The notes: a model not told the origin generated them from the sequence alone. A stretch of 6,904 nt of DNA from Planctomycetota bacterium (GCA_019456245.1 VRUF01000153.1:1-6904), one strand, 5' to 3'. Positions 1 to 5,612 are shown, numbered from the stretch's first letter. A program made the numbers and translations.

Positions 1-664
1 AGGGACAGAACCCGGCGAACTGGAAAAAACGCTCGCCCTCGCCAATGCCCACGACAATATGTATGCGGTGCTGGGATACCATCCCCACCATGCCGAAGAC
101 GTAAGCGAGGAAGATATGGCATTGCTGAAAAGACTTTGCCAGGCTGAAAAAGTTGTCGCCCTCGGTGAAACGGGGCTCGATTATTTCTATGAACATTCCC
201 CGCGCGACGTACAAAAGGATATCTTCCGCAAACAACTCTGCATCGCCGAAGAACTTACCCTCCCCGTCGTTGTCCATACCCGAAACGCCTTCGACGAAAC
301 CATGGAAATACTCGACGAGTTCTCCGGCAGGCTTAAAAACGTAGTAATCCACTGCTACAGTGGAACACCCGAACAAACAAAATTAGTTTTAGACAGAGGC
401 TACTACGTATCCTTCACAGGAATTGTAACATTCAAAAAGGCACAGGAAGCAAGAGATTCCGCAAAGTTGGTTCCGCTGGACAAAATGATGGTAGAAACAG
501 ATTGTCCTTTTATCTCCCCAACCCCCGTAAGAAATCAGCGGCCAAACGAACCGGCACTGATGATCCACACAGCCAGAAAACTAGCGGAAATAAAAGAAAT
601 GGAATTAGAAGACTTCGCAGAAAAAGTAACCCAGACAAGCAAAAAATTCTTCAACCTGCCGTAA
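1..664 (+). CDS. tatD: TatD-family metal-dependent DNase, 5'-truncated by the window edge
   Basis: This is a TatD/YcfH-type hydrolase, a cytoplasmic TIM-barrel enzyme that uses two divalent metals to cleave DNA and is linked to DNA repair and turnover in other bacteria. The reading frame is open from base 2, so about 220 residues are visible. TatD proteins are usually near 255-260 residues, so roughly 40 N-terminal residues, including the expected HxH metal motif, lie upstream of the window. Visible family motifs are GYHPHHA, GETGLDYFYE (metal-ligand Glu), PVVVHTR, VIHCYSG (ligand His) and ETDCPFISP (ligand Asp), followed by the usual R-x-x-R-P-N-E-P segment. The ATG at 59 is internal: the 19 codons before it (ending ALANAHDN) match the family, so it is not the start. 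The 5' half favours C-ending codons and the 3' half A/T-ending ones. The family call is firm, but the exact substrate is not shown by sequence. Confidence 0.95.
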   Translation, partial: GTEPGELEKTLALANAHDNMYAVLGYHPHHAEDVSEEDMALLKRLCQAEKVVALGETGLDYFYEHSPRDVQKDIFRKQLCIAEELTLPVVVHTRNAFDETMEILDEFSGRLKNVVIHCYSGTPEQTKLVLDRGYYVSFTGIVTFKKAQEARDSAKLVPLDKMMVETDCPFISPTPVRNQRPNEPALMIHTARKLAEIKEMELEDFAEKVTQTSKKFFNLP

Positions 665-751
665 CTGTCTATTTTTAAAGCACTTACGCTATGAACTCCT
701 TGCATTTAGCCCGTTATTTCCAAAAATAATCGAAAAATTTGCATATTTTTG

Positions 752-780
752 TTGCATCTCAGTGCATATGGTGTCATATT
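752..780 (+). promoter_or_regulatory. Weak promoter candidate for the HTH/membrane pair
   Basis: TTGCAT (752-757) and CATATT (775-780) are separated by 17 bp, as in a sigma-70-type promoter, but match the consensus hexamers at only 3/6 and 4/6. The -10 element would lie inside the phased repeats, so a protein bound there would cover it. Other weak -10 choices exist nearby (for example TATAGA at 787). The pair needs some promoter here because it lies 151 bp after tatD, but read-through from tatD is also possible. Confidence 0.25.
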
Positions 781-794
781 GTGACATATAGAAA
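755..794 (+). repeat. Four imperfect 10-bp direct repeats (CATATnGTGn-like) upstream of the HTH gene
   Basis: Four decamers follow one another without gaps: CATCTCAGTG at 755, CATATGGTGT at 765, CATATTGTGA at 775 and CATATAGAAA at 785. The middle two match best (CATAT, one base, GTG); the outer two are degenerate. The 10-bp period places each copy on nearly the same face of the helix. The array ends 21 bp before the HTH start codon and also contains the inverted repeat TGTCA-N5-TGACA at 772-786. It looks like a binding array for a DNA-binding protein, possibly the one encoded just downstream. The repeat is directly seen; the operator role is inferred. Confidence 0.5.
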
Positions 795-815
795 CAAAAT
801 AAAGAGAAGCTCGCC

Positions 816-1013
816 ATGCAATTGATGTCAATAGAAGACCTAGCTGTTTACCTTGGTGATTCCAAGCGAACCATTTACAAGTACATAGCCACCGGCGACT
901 GCCCGCCATACATGAGGATAAGCGCAAAGAATATAAAATTCGACCGCTCAGACGTAGACGCATGGCTCGTATCAAAAAAAGTTGACCCAAAACAGGAAAG
1001 GAATAAGAAATGA
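816..1013 (+). CDS. Small excisionase/AlpA-like helix-turn-helix DNA-binding protein
   Basis: A 65-residue protein made up almost entirely of one winged-helix domain of the HTH_17/excisionase (MerR-like) type. Residues 4-12 (MSIEDLAVY) and 13-25 (LGDSKRTIYKYIA) form the HTH. GDCPPYMRIS is the turn and wing, and the segment ending FDRSDVDAWL (42-51) is the family's closing helix. A basic tail (KKVDPKQERNKK) follows. The ATG at 816 has a purine-rich AAGAGAAG about 6 nt upstream; a second ATG at 825 would shorten the protein by three residues. The gene overlaps the next by 4 bp (ATGA), which points to coupled translation. There is no integrase, recombinase or att-like repeat nearby, so a phage excision role is not supported. 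A transcriptional regulator, perhaps of its own two-gene unit through the repeats at 755-794, is more likely. The domain is clear; the target is inferred. Confidence 0.85.
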   Translation: MQLMSIEDLAVYLGDSKRTIYKYIATGDCPPYMRISAKNIKFDRSDVDAWLVSKKVDPKQERNKK

Positions 1014-1273
1014 TCGATTTTTTAGCAGCCGCAACTGAAGTAGTAACAAGGGCGCCGGATAAACCTCGGATTTTTATGACCTGGCTTCCCACTCTAATTG
1101 GTATAGCTGTATACGTCTTTATTCTTACGCTGATCATCGTAGGTCTGGTCCGGCTTGTAAAATATCTGGGAAGTGCAAAGAACGAACAGAAACTGATTCG
1201 CATGGAACTGGGGAAACTCGCTGAAGAAGTACACCTCATCCGCAAGGAGATAAAAGGGAAAAACCCCAGCTAA
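1010..1273 (+). CDS. Small single-pass membrane protein with C-terminal helical tail, unknown function
   Basis: I do not recognise a named family for this 87-residue protein. A short N-terminal segment (1-23) is followed by a strongly hydrophobic span at about residues 25-48 (TWLPTLIGIAVYVFILTLIIVGL) flanked by R49 and K51. Residues 55-83 are charged and probably helical, with heptad-like Leu/Ile positions (LIRMELGKLAEEVHLIRKEI), so a short coiled coil is likely. The positive charges after the span suggest that the C-terminal helix is cytoplasmic. The start ATG at 1010 overlaps the end of the HTH gene and has a good ribosome site, AGGAAAGGA at 993-1001. Coupling to the HTH gene suggests a shared role, for example a membrane partner or sensor for that regulator, but nothing in the sequence proves it. 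The stop codon abuts that of prmC on the other strand. Confidence 0.75.
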   Translation: MIDFLAAATEVVTRAPDKPRIFMTWLPTLIGIAVYVFILTLIIVGLVRLVKYLGSAKNEQKLIRMELGKLAEEVHLIRKEIKGKNPS

Positions 1274-2149
1274 TCAGATTTTCTTCTTTGCCGTTACAAC
1301 CCGGTCGTTATTCTGAAAATCTTTTTCGATTATTATTTCCGAAAAGCACCCAGCCCCTTTGAGTAAGTCCTTTATAGCTTTTCCCTGCGCATACCCGATC
1401 TCCAGCATAAGCGCCCCGTCATCCTTAAGATGGACGTCCACCCCTTCGATGATCCGCCGATAAACATCAAGCCCTTCTTCGCCGGCATGCAGGGCCTTCT
1501 TCGGCTCATACTCTCTAACATTTTTATCAAGCGTCTCATATTCGCTCGCCGAAATATAAGGCGGATTCGAAATAATAAGATCAAACCGCGTCTCGTCAAG
1601 CCCTTCGATAACAGGCGCAAACAAATCCCCGCACAAAAGTTTGATCACTGTTCCAATCTCATGATGGGCAACATTGTCGGCAGCAACCGAAAGCGCCGCG
1701 TCACAAATATCTGTCGCGATTATCCCAACGTCCTTAACCCCCTTCGCAACGGCGACCGCAACACACCCGGATCCGGTGCAAAGATCGCAAACATACTGTC
1801 GCCCTTGACGTTTCCGCAAAAACTCGATCCCCCGTTCGGCTAGCAATTCAGTCTCGGGCCGCGGAATAAGACAATCACGATTAACCTTGATCTCAAGCGA
1901 ATAAAACTCAGTCCGCCCGACAAGATAAGCGACGGGCTCATGCTCGCCGCCGCGTTTAACAAGCTCATGAAGCACCTTCAGCTTATCGCCGGAGACAACC
2001 TGGTCAAAATGAACATATAACTCGATCCGCTGCAAACCCAGAACATAAGAAAGCAGCATCTCCCCACTAAGTCGCGGCGAATCAACACCCTTATCACCAA
2101 AGTAATCAGTGATCCACCCAAGAAGTTTTTGAATAGTCCATTTTTCCAT
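1274..2149 (-). CDS. prmC: Peptide chain release factor N5-glutamine methyltransferase (PrmC/HemK)
   Basis: PrmC methylates the glutamine of the GGQ loop of release factors RF1 and RF2 using S-adenosylmethionine, which speeds translation termination. The 291 residues match the usual family length of about 280-290. The N-terminal helical release-factor-binding domain covers about 1-85, with EPVAYLVGRTEFY at 71-83. The conserved LIPRPETELLAE follows at 94-105. The SAM-binding motif DLCTGSGCVAVA is at 122-133, an acidic motif lies near ATDICDAA, and the catalytic NPPY is at 195-198, followed by the family segment YEPKKALHAGEEGLD. The common neighbour prfA is not in this window. The ATG at 2147-2149 is the natural family start, but no clear Shine-Dalgarno site precedes it. 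A -10-like TAGAAT lies only 6 nt upstream, so the transcript may be leaderless. The gene converges on the 87-aa membrane gene with no intergenic base. Confidence 0.97.
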   Translation of the reverse strand: MEKWTIQKLLGWITDYFGDKGVDSPRLSGEMLLSYVLGLQRIELYVHFDQVVSGDKLKVLHELVKRGGEHEPVAYLVGRTEFYSLEIKVNRDCLIPRPETELLAERGIEFLRKRQGRQYVCDLCTGSGCVAVAVAKGVKDVGIIATDICDAALSVAADNVAHHEIGTVIKLLCGDLFAPVIEGLDETRFDLIISNPPYISASEYETLDKNVREYEPKKALHAGEEGLDVYRRIIEGVDVHLKDDGALMLEIGYAQGKAIKDLLKGAGCFSEIIIEKDFQNNDRVVTAKKKI

Positions 2150-2184
2150 ACAAAGATTCTACCACCAAAAACCAAAATAAGCAA
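2150..2184 (-). promoter_or_regulatory. Promoter candidate for prmC, positioned for a leaderless transcript
   Basis: Read on the minus strand, TTGCTT (2184-2179) is followed after exactly 17 bp by TAGAAT (2161-2156, 5/6 to TATAAT). Six bases (CTTTGT) then lead into the prmC ATG at 2149. Transcription normally begins about 7 nt after the -10 element, which would put +1 at or beside the A of ATG. The best Shine-Dalgarno alternative is a poor GGTGG inside the spacer, about 12 nt from the ATG. The same architecture (TTGCTA-17-TAGAAT) precedes glyS in this window, which supports the reading. The start site itself is inferred. Confidence 0.5.
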
Positions 2185-2191
2185 AAGAAAT

Positions 2192-2205
2192 GTTTATATA
2201 TAAAC
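2192..2205. promoter_or_regulatory. Perfect 14-bp AT-rich palindrome GTTTATATATAAAC
   Basis: GTTTATATATAAAC reads identically on both strands. Its centre is about 49 bp upstream of the predicted prmC start site, just before the -35 hexamer. Directly next to it lies the G+C hairpin at 2207-2221. It could be a dimeric regulator site for prmC, or part of a 3' structure for asnS transcripts. No known operator is recognised. Confidence 0.3.
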
Positions 2206-2206
2206 C

Positions 2207-2221
2207 TCGGCCAAAGGCCGA
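2207..2221 (-). terminator. Short G+C hairpin downstream of asnS, possible weak terminator
   Basis: On the minus strand TCGGCC and GGCCGA form a perfect 6-bp stem around a TTT loop, about 50 nt after the asnS stop. It is not followed at once by a U-run. The next bases are GGTTTATATATAAAC and then ATTTCTTTT, so intrinsic termination would be weak or would depend on the combined structure. It may instead be part of the repeat unit described at 2207-2272. Confidence 0.25.
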
Positions 2222-2227
2222 ATCCGC

Positions 2228-2259
2228 AACTACGAACTAAGAACTACGAACTAAGAACT
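2228..2259. repeat. Tandem heptamer repeat AACTAMG (14-bp period)
   Basis: The 14-mer AACTACGAACTAAG occurs twice in perfect tandem (2228-2241 and 2242-2255), followed by a partial AACT (2256-2259). Each 14-mer is two heptamers, AACTACG and AACTAAG, differing at one base, so the array is four heptamers plus a remnant. It occupies the asnS-prmC gap between two small G+C hairpins (2207-2221 and 2260-2272). It is far too short for coding or CRISPR and looks like a heptanucleotide short-tandem-repeat element. Confidence 0.8.
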
Positions 2260-2272
2260 GTCGCGAAGCGAC
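2260..2272. repeat. Small inverted repeat at the asnS stop codon
   Basis: GTCGC-GAA-GCGAC forms a 5-bp G+C stem with a three-base loop. Its last base is also the third base of the asnS stop codon (2272-2274). On the asnS strand it is followed by AGTTCTTAG, which is not a U-tract, so a simple intrinsic terminator is unlikely. It may protect the mRNA 3' end or mark the edge of the composite repeat. Confidence 0.4.
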
Positions 2273-3780
2273 TAAATATGCACCTTGTCCATCATTCTTG
2301 GGAAGGCTATGCATTGACGGATATGTTTTTCTCCCGTTATCCAGGCAACCGTTCTCTCTACACCAAGCCCAAACCCGCCGTGCGGTACCGATCCGTACTT
2401 GCGAAGATCGAGATACCACTGGTAATCGGCAGGGTTATAGCCCATTGCATTGACCTTCCCCAGCAGAATATCATAATCATCTTCGCGAATCGATCCGCCG
2501 ATTATCTCCCCGAACCCAGCCGAAGCAAGCAGATCAAAATTAAGCACCACGTCCTCTTTTTGGCGGTCATGCTTCATATAAAACGCCTTAACCTCCTTCG
2601 GATAATGCGTTACGAACACAGGCTTGTCGTGCATCAGCGATATGATAGTCTCATCCGACCCGCCCAGGTCCTTACCCCATCTGAAATCCGCAGCAAGTTG
2701 AGCATGTTTCGGATTATTCTCAATATTCCTGACAACCTCTCCAAGAGCGCCTTGCAGTTCTACCAATTCTTTCGCATTCTTTTCCTGTTGCCATTTCTTC
2801 AATCCCTGCTGCGGTTTTTCCAATTCGATGATCCGATTTTCGATTGTGAATTTTTCCGCTTCAAAACCGGCAAGCTGATCGGCCATGAACTTCGTTGCTT
2901 TTTCACCTGTTAGAATATCTACAACTTCTGAATAGGTTAGCCGGATGAAGGGCTTTTTGATCTTTTCCAGTAATTCGATATCGGCCCCAAGTTCTTCAAG
3001 CTCTGGGCGGTTCTTTTCGAGTACGCTCTCGACGATCGCGCAAACAAAGTCTTCGGCAAGTTCAAGAAGTTCGCCCAGTTCGATATACGCTACTTCGGGC
3101 TCAACCATCCAGAACTCCGTAAGATGTCGCCTTGTTTTGCTTTTTTCCGCCCGAAACGTCGGCCCGAAACAATATACCTTACCATAGCTCATCGCAGCCG
3201 ATTCCAGATAAAGCTGCCCCGTCTGAGCAAGATGCAAAGGACTGCCGAAATAATCCACCTCGAAAAGCGTCTGCTCCCCTTCGCCTACAATCGTCGTAAA
3301 TATCGGCGTATCGATAAGTGTAAACCCGTTGTCATTGTAATACCGCCGGATAGAATCGATTACCGTATGCCGCACCTTGCCAATACACCACTGCTGCTGC
3401 GACCGCAAGTGCAAATGACGATGCTTTAAAAGAAAATCAACCCCATGACTTTTCGGCGTAATAGGATAATCCACAGCTTCGTTAACTATCCTGGCGGCGG
3501 AAACAGCAAGCTCAAACCCGCCGACACTTCTGTCCTCTTTCCGAACCGTCCCGGTAACACAAAGCGAACTCTCCTGCCCGAGATGCTTCAATTGTTCAAA
3601 AAGCTCGTCATCGATCTTACCCTTCTCAACGATACACTGGCACAACCCCGTACCGTCACGAACAACAAGAAACAGAACCTTACCGCTCGAACGCCCCCGA
3701 TAAAGCCACCCGCCAAGAGTAACTTCACCGCCAACATGCCCGCCCAATTGAGAAATACAGGTTAGAACTTCCTTTTTCAT
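2272..3780 (-). CDS. asnS: Asparaginyl-tRNA synthetase with a large helical insertion
   Basis: A class IIb synthetase that activates asparagine with ATP and charges tRNA-Asn in the cytoplasm. The N-terminal OB-fold anticodon-binding domain covers about 18-100 (VTLGGWLYRGRSSGK). Class II motif 2 is at about 205-228 (FGPTFRAEKSKTRRHLTEF), where TRRHLTEFWMVEPE marks AsnRS rather than AspRS. Motif 3 is GGFGLGVERT at 468-477. The C-terminus FPRMMDKVHI is in the expected place, so the protein is complete. At 502 residues it is longer than the roughly 430-466 of typical bacterial AsnRS. The excess is a charged, probably coiled-coil stretch at about 292-364 (rich in E, K, Q and L) between PFIRLTYSEVVDIL and DFRWGKDLGGSDE. 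The ATG has GGAG about 10 nt upstream. It is probably the last gene of the glyS-pspC-asnS unit, 33 bp after the PspC-like gene. Its presence implies direct Asn-tRNA formation. Confidence 0.96.
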   Translation of the reverse strand: MKKEVLTCISQLGGHVGGEVTLGGWLYRGRSSGKVLFLVVRDGTGLCQCIVEKGKIDDELFEQLKHLGQESSLCVTGTVRKEDRSVGGFELAVSAARIVNEAVDYPITPKSHGVDFLLKHRHLHLRSQQQWCIGKVRHTVIDSIRRYYNDNGFTLIDTPIFTTIVGEGEQTLFEVDYFGSPLHLAQTGQLYLESAAMSYGKVYCFGPTFRAEKSKTRRHLTEFWMVEPEVAYIELGELLELAEDFVCAIVESVLEKNRPELEELGADIELLEKIKKPFIRLTYSEVVDILTGEKATKFMADQLAGFEAEKFTIENRIIELEKPQQGLKKWQQEKNAKELVELQGALGEVVRNIENNPKHAQLAADFRWGKDLGGSDETIISLMHDKPVFVTHYPKEVKAFYMKHDRQKEDVVLNFDLLASAGFGEIIGGSIREDDYDILLGKVNAMGYNPADYQWYLDLRKYGSVPHGGFGLGVERTVAWITGEKHIRQCIAFPRMMDKVHI

Positions 3781-3813
3781 TTGCCCTTTACTCCATTATT
3801 AAAATCAGTTTTT

Positions 3814-4011
3814 TCAGTCTACAGGCCTTTGCGGTATCAACGCCCACGCCGCAAGATATAGAATCACAGTCGGGACCAGAAATGTCAACAAACCTAACGC
3901 AACTATCAACACTCGTACCATAGTCGGATCAATGTCATATGTCTCACCAATTCCTCCGCAAACACCAAGCAGTTTACTGTTGCCTTCACTAGCCAGATAA
4001 AGCTTCTTCAT
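3814..4011 (-). CDS. PspC-domain small membrane protein
   Basis: A 65-residue protein that is essentially a single PspC domain. The family signature is clear: LYLASEGNSKLLGVCGGIGETYDIDPTMVRVLIVAL (residues 4-39), including the G-V-C-G-G-I core and the D-P-T-x-V-R helix start. It is followed by a hydrophobic segment with a central proline (about 33-58) and the typical ending AALW-like AWALIPQ. In enterobacteria PspC is an inner-membrane sensor of the phage-shock envelope-stress response. Stand-alone short PspC proteins are widespread and mostly uncharacterised. No pspA or pspB is seen here, so a phage-shock role is not shown. The ATG has an excellent ribosome site, AAGGGG, 7 nt upstream. It sits between glyS (55 bp upstream) and asnS (33 bp downstream) on the same strand, probably co-transcribed with both. 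Confidence 0.88.
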   Translation of the reverse strand: MKKLYLASEGNSKLLGVCGGIGETYDIDPTMVRVLIVALGLLTFLVPTVILYLAAWALIPQRPVD

Positions 4012-4066
4012 TTCTGTTCCCCTTCAAAAATACAATTCTCATTGAATATAAATCCAGCACATATTT

Positions 4067-5533
4067 TTACAGATCGAGCTTTTCGCGCAGATAGTTCTTC
4101 ACCTGATCGACGTTGATTTTTTCCTGCTCCATCGAATCTCTTTCGCGTATCGTCACTACATTATCGGCAATCGTCTCACCGTCAACCGTAATACAATACG
4201 GCGTACCGGCCTCGTCCTGCCTGCGATACCGTCTGCCGATCGCACCCTTTTGGTCATAGAAACAAGAGAAGCATCCCTTAAGGTCGCCGGCGATCTTCTG
4301 TGCGATCTCCGGCATCCCGTCCTTCTTAACAAGCGGAAACACAGCCGCCTTAATAGGTGCAAGCGAAGGACTAAACCGCAGCACGTTTCGCGTCTGCCCC
4401 TTTACTTCTTCCTCGTCATAAGCATCCACCAAAAACGCCAGCGTACTCCTGTCGATACCGGCACTGGGCTCGATCACATACGGAATATAACGTTTTTTCT
4501 CCTGCTCATCAAAATACGACAGCGGCCCCTTGAAATATTCAGGATCTTCTTCTTTCAACGTAACCTTCTGCAAATCGCATCCGTTCTCATGCCAGTCGTT
4601 TATCGAACGCATACCTCTCTGATGTTGCCGAAGATCGTAGTCCGTCCTGTTGGCAACACCTTCAAGCTCCTGCCAGTCACCGGAACCGAACGGAAATTTA
4701 TACTCAACGTCCACACAAGCCTTTGCATAATGCGCCAGCTCATCAGGATCATGATCGCGAAAACGAAGGTTCTCGGCCTTAATCCCGTTATCGATATACC
4801 ATTGGAACCTCGCCGCTTTCCAGTGCTCGTACCATTGTTCGTCCGTACCTGGCGTACAGAAAAATTCGAGCTCGGCCTGCTCGAACTCACGGGTCCGGAA
4901 AATAAACGCCTTCGTCGTAACCTCGTTACGAAAACTCTTACCGATCTGAGCGATACCGAACGGAACCTTAACCCGCGTAGAGTCCAGCACGTTTCTAAAG
5001 TTGGCAAAAATACCCTGCGCCGTCTCAGGCCGAAGGAACAGCGTCATAGTATCGTCGGCATTGGCGCCCATCTGCGTCTCGAACATCAGCTTAAAAGCCA
5101 TCGACTCGGAAAATTTCCCGACCGAACCGCATGACGGACACGCCTTCTTCGAAAGATCGCCCGCATCGGCCATCGCAGTTTCGACGGGTACATGCTCGGT
5201 ATGCTCTTGGGCATGGTCAGCCAGGTGATCTACACGCGTCCGAGTATTACACTTCTTACAAACCGTCACAAGGTCGGCAAACTTATCGGCATGTCCCGAA
5301 GACTTCCAAACCATCGGGTGCATCAGGATACTGCAGTCAAGACCGACCACATCGTCACGCATTCGCACAACGCTTTTCCACCAGGCCTCGCGAACATTCC
5401 GCTTAAGCTCAACACCAAGCGGACCATAATCGTAGCAGCTCGCAAGTCCGCCGTAAATCTCACTCGATTGAAAAATAAAACCCCTGCGCTTACAAAGCGA
5501 CACAATATCGTCAAGCTTCGCCAATTTCGCCAT
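4067..5533 (-). CDS. glyS: Glycyl-tRNA synthetase, alpha2 (single-chain) type
   Basis: A class IIa synthetase that charges tRNA-Gly with glycine as a homodimer. The single-chain form seen here is the alpha2 type shared with archaea and eukaryotes, not the alpha2beta2 glyQ/glyS form of E. coli. Its 488 residues are close to other bacterial alpha2 enzymes. Features in order: RRGFIFQSSEIYGG near 16-29; motif 1 region YDYGPLGVELKRNVREAWW (34-52); two CxxC pairs (C92/C95, C132/C135) probably binding zinc; LRPETAQGIF (167-176); motif 2 with FRNE at 201-204 and RTREFEQAELEFF; GVANRTDYDL (292-301); motif 3 GIDRSTLAFL at 359-368; and a C-terminal anticodon-binding domain from about residue 391. The ATG at 5531-5533 has AAGG 7 nt upstream. 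The leader from the predicted promoter is only about 43 nt, too short for a T-box. It appears to head the glyS-pspC-asnS unit. Confidence 0.97.
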   Translation of the reverse strand: MAKLAKLDDIVSLCKRRGFIFQSSEIYGGLASCYDYGPLGVELKRNVREAWWKSVVRMRDDVVGLDCSILMHPMVWKSSGHADKFADLVTVCKKCNTRTRVDHLADHAQEHTEHVPVETAMADAGDLSKKACPSCGSVGKFSESMAFKLMFETQMGANADDTMTLFLRPETAQGIFANFRNVLDSTRVKVPFGIAQIGKSFRNEVTTKAFIFRTREFEQAELEFFCTPGTDEQWYEHWKAARFQWYIDNGIKAENLRFRDHDPDELAHYAKACVDVEYKFPFGSGDWQELEGVANRTDYDLRQHQRGMRSINDWHENGCDLQKVTLKEEDPEYFKGPLSYFDEQEKKRYIPYVIEPSAGIDRSTLAFLVDAYDEEEVKGQTRNVLRFSPSLAPIKAAVFPLVKKDGMPEIAQKIAGDLKGCFSCFYDQKGAIGRRYRRQDEAGTPYCITVDGETIADNVVTIRERDSMEQEKINVDQVKNYLREKLDL

Positions 5534-5583
5534 AATCTAACCTTACATTCCAAAATGTTGCATTTTAATTTTTTGAATTACGT

Positions 5584-5612
5584 ATTCTATCGGCAAATAG
5601 ACCTTATAGCAA
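5584..5612 (-). promoter_or_regulatory. Promoter candidate for the glyS-pspC-asnS unit
   Basis: On the minus strand TTGCTA (5612-5607, 4/6 to TTGACA) and TAGAAT (5589-5584, 5/6 to TATAAT) are separated by exactly 17 bp. Transcription would start near 5577 and give a leader of about 43 nt before the glyS ATG. The leader contains a small hairpin (AAAATG and CATTTT around a 3-nt loop, 5552-5566) and the AAGG ribosome site at 5541-5544. The hairpin is A/T-rich and probably weak. The promoter is a consensus-based prediction. Confidence 0.5.

Noticed and set aside
59..61. ATG as the start of tatD
   Set aside because: The frame is open upstream to the window edge, and the preceding residues (ALANAHDN) match TatD proteins; the essential N-terminal metal motif must lie further upstream.
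714..750. Terminator hairpins after tatD (TTATTT/AAATAA and AAAAAT/ATTTTT)
   Set aside because: Both stems are purely A/T and short, as expected by chance in an A/T-rich gap.
706..1245. 179-codon open frame on the minus strand opposite the HTH/membrane pair
   Set aside because: It has no recognisable domain, is rich in R, S and L as antisense frames often are, and lies opposite two plus-strand genes with a domain match or membrane span, good ribosome sites and ATGA coupling.
1256..1266. Bidirectional terminator GGG-AAAAA-CCC between the convergent genes
   Set aside because: The stem is only 3 bp (4 with a G-U pair) and lies inside the 87-aa coding region; it is too weak to support.
816..1273. 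Toxin-antitoxin pair or prophage excision module
   Set aside because: The second protein does not resemble a known toxin, no integrase or att-like repeat is present, and small size with overlap alone is not enough for such a call.
2228..2259. CRISPR array
   Set aside because: The repeats are 7 to 14 bp and strictly tandem, with no spacers and no cas genes.
2278..2913. 211-codon plus-strand open frame opposite asnS
   Set aside because: It is an antisense shadow; the minus strand carries a full AsnRS with class II motifs.
4250..5134. 294-codon plus-strand open frame opposite glyS
   Set aside because: It is an antisense shadow of the conserved glycyl-tRNA synthetase with no domain of its own.
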